From positions 1-13,692 of the forward strand of contig DXBR01000041.1 of NCBI GenBank assembly GCA_019116455.1: a DNA stretch of 13,692 bases, given 5' to 3'. This DNA is from Anaerobutyricum stercoris (GTDB lineage: Bacteria > Bacillota > Clostridia > Lachnospirales > Lachnospiraceae). This document shows positions 13,691-13,692 of the stretch, one piece after another (within the stretch, counting starts at the first letter, position 1; each line of letters opens with the position of its first letter). Made by a program: the position numbers and the translations under genes. Below the pieces are notes generated by a model, which worked only from the letters and a program-made list of their open reading frames with translations, had not been told where the DNA came from and made no database searches.

Positions 13691-13692
13691 TT

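Overview
The window looks like a stretch of chromosome from an anaerobic, spore-forming Clostridia of the Lachnospiraceae type. The basis is the gene set: a TypA/YigZ pair, a eukaryote-like NADP isocitrate dehydrogenase, pyrB followed by pyrI, a short-tailed clostridial histidyl-tRNA synthetase, and a Csp-like subtilase. Strong AGGAGG-type ribosome binding sites, TTGACA/TATAAT-like promoters and moderate GC content fit as well. The family assignment is inference. I see no tRNA or rRNA gene, CRISPR array, insertion sequence or prophage gene; the content is mostly housekeeping and metabolism.

Layout. At 15-662 (+) is a YigZ/IMPACT protein, which converges on typA/bipA at 659-2494 (-); their stop codons share one TTAA. 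From 2495 to 2887 a divergent intergenic region holds a typA promoter, a very good promoter facing right, and a roughly 170-nt leader with several strong stems. This leader precedes a two-OB-fold SSB-like protein (2888-3559), closed by a hairpin terminator. Next come a HisRS (3688-4941), a corrinoid adenosyltransferase (about 5095-5610), and the dapA-dapB lysine/diaminopimelate pair (5755-7425), with a 13-bp hairpin just before dapA. A leftward subtilisin-like protease (7432-9204) follows, with a complete catalytic triad, no signal peptide and an inserted beta-rich region, as in clostridial germination proteases. Divergent from it are dtd (9356-9802), icd (9953-11164, with its own promoter, 5' hairpin and terminator), a DUF2156 protein (11309-12196), and pyrB-pyrI (12352-13690).

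How the genes relate. Apart from the dapAB and pyrBI pairs, the genes look like single-gene units with their own promoters, not one pathway. DapA and DapB catalyse consecutive steps towards diaminopimelate and lysine. PyrB and PyrI form allosteric aspartate transcarbamoylase. TypA, HisRS, Dtd and probably YigZ all bear on translation.

The least explained material is non-coding: the structured leader of the SSB paralogue, the promoter-overlapping dyad and tandem hairpins before pyrB, the hairpin at the predicted icd transcript start, and the dapA leader hairpin. No new multi-gene system is evident.
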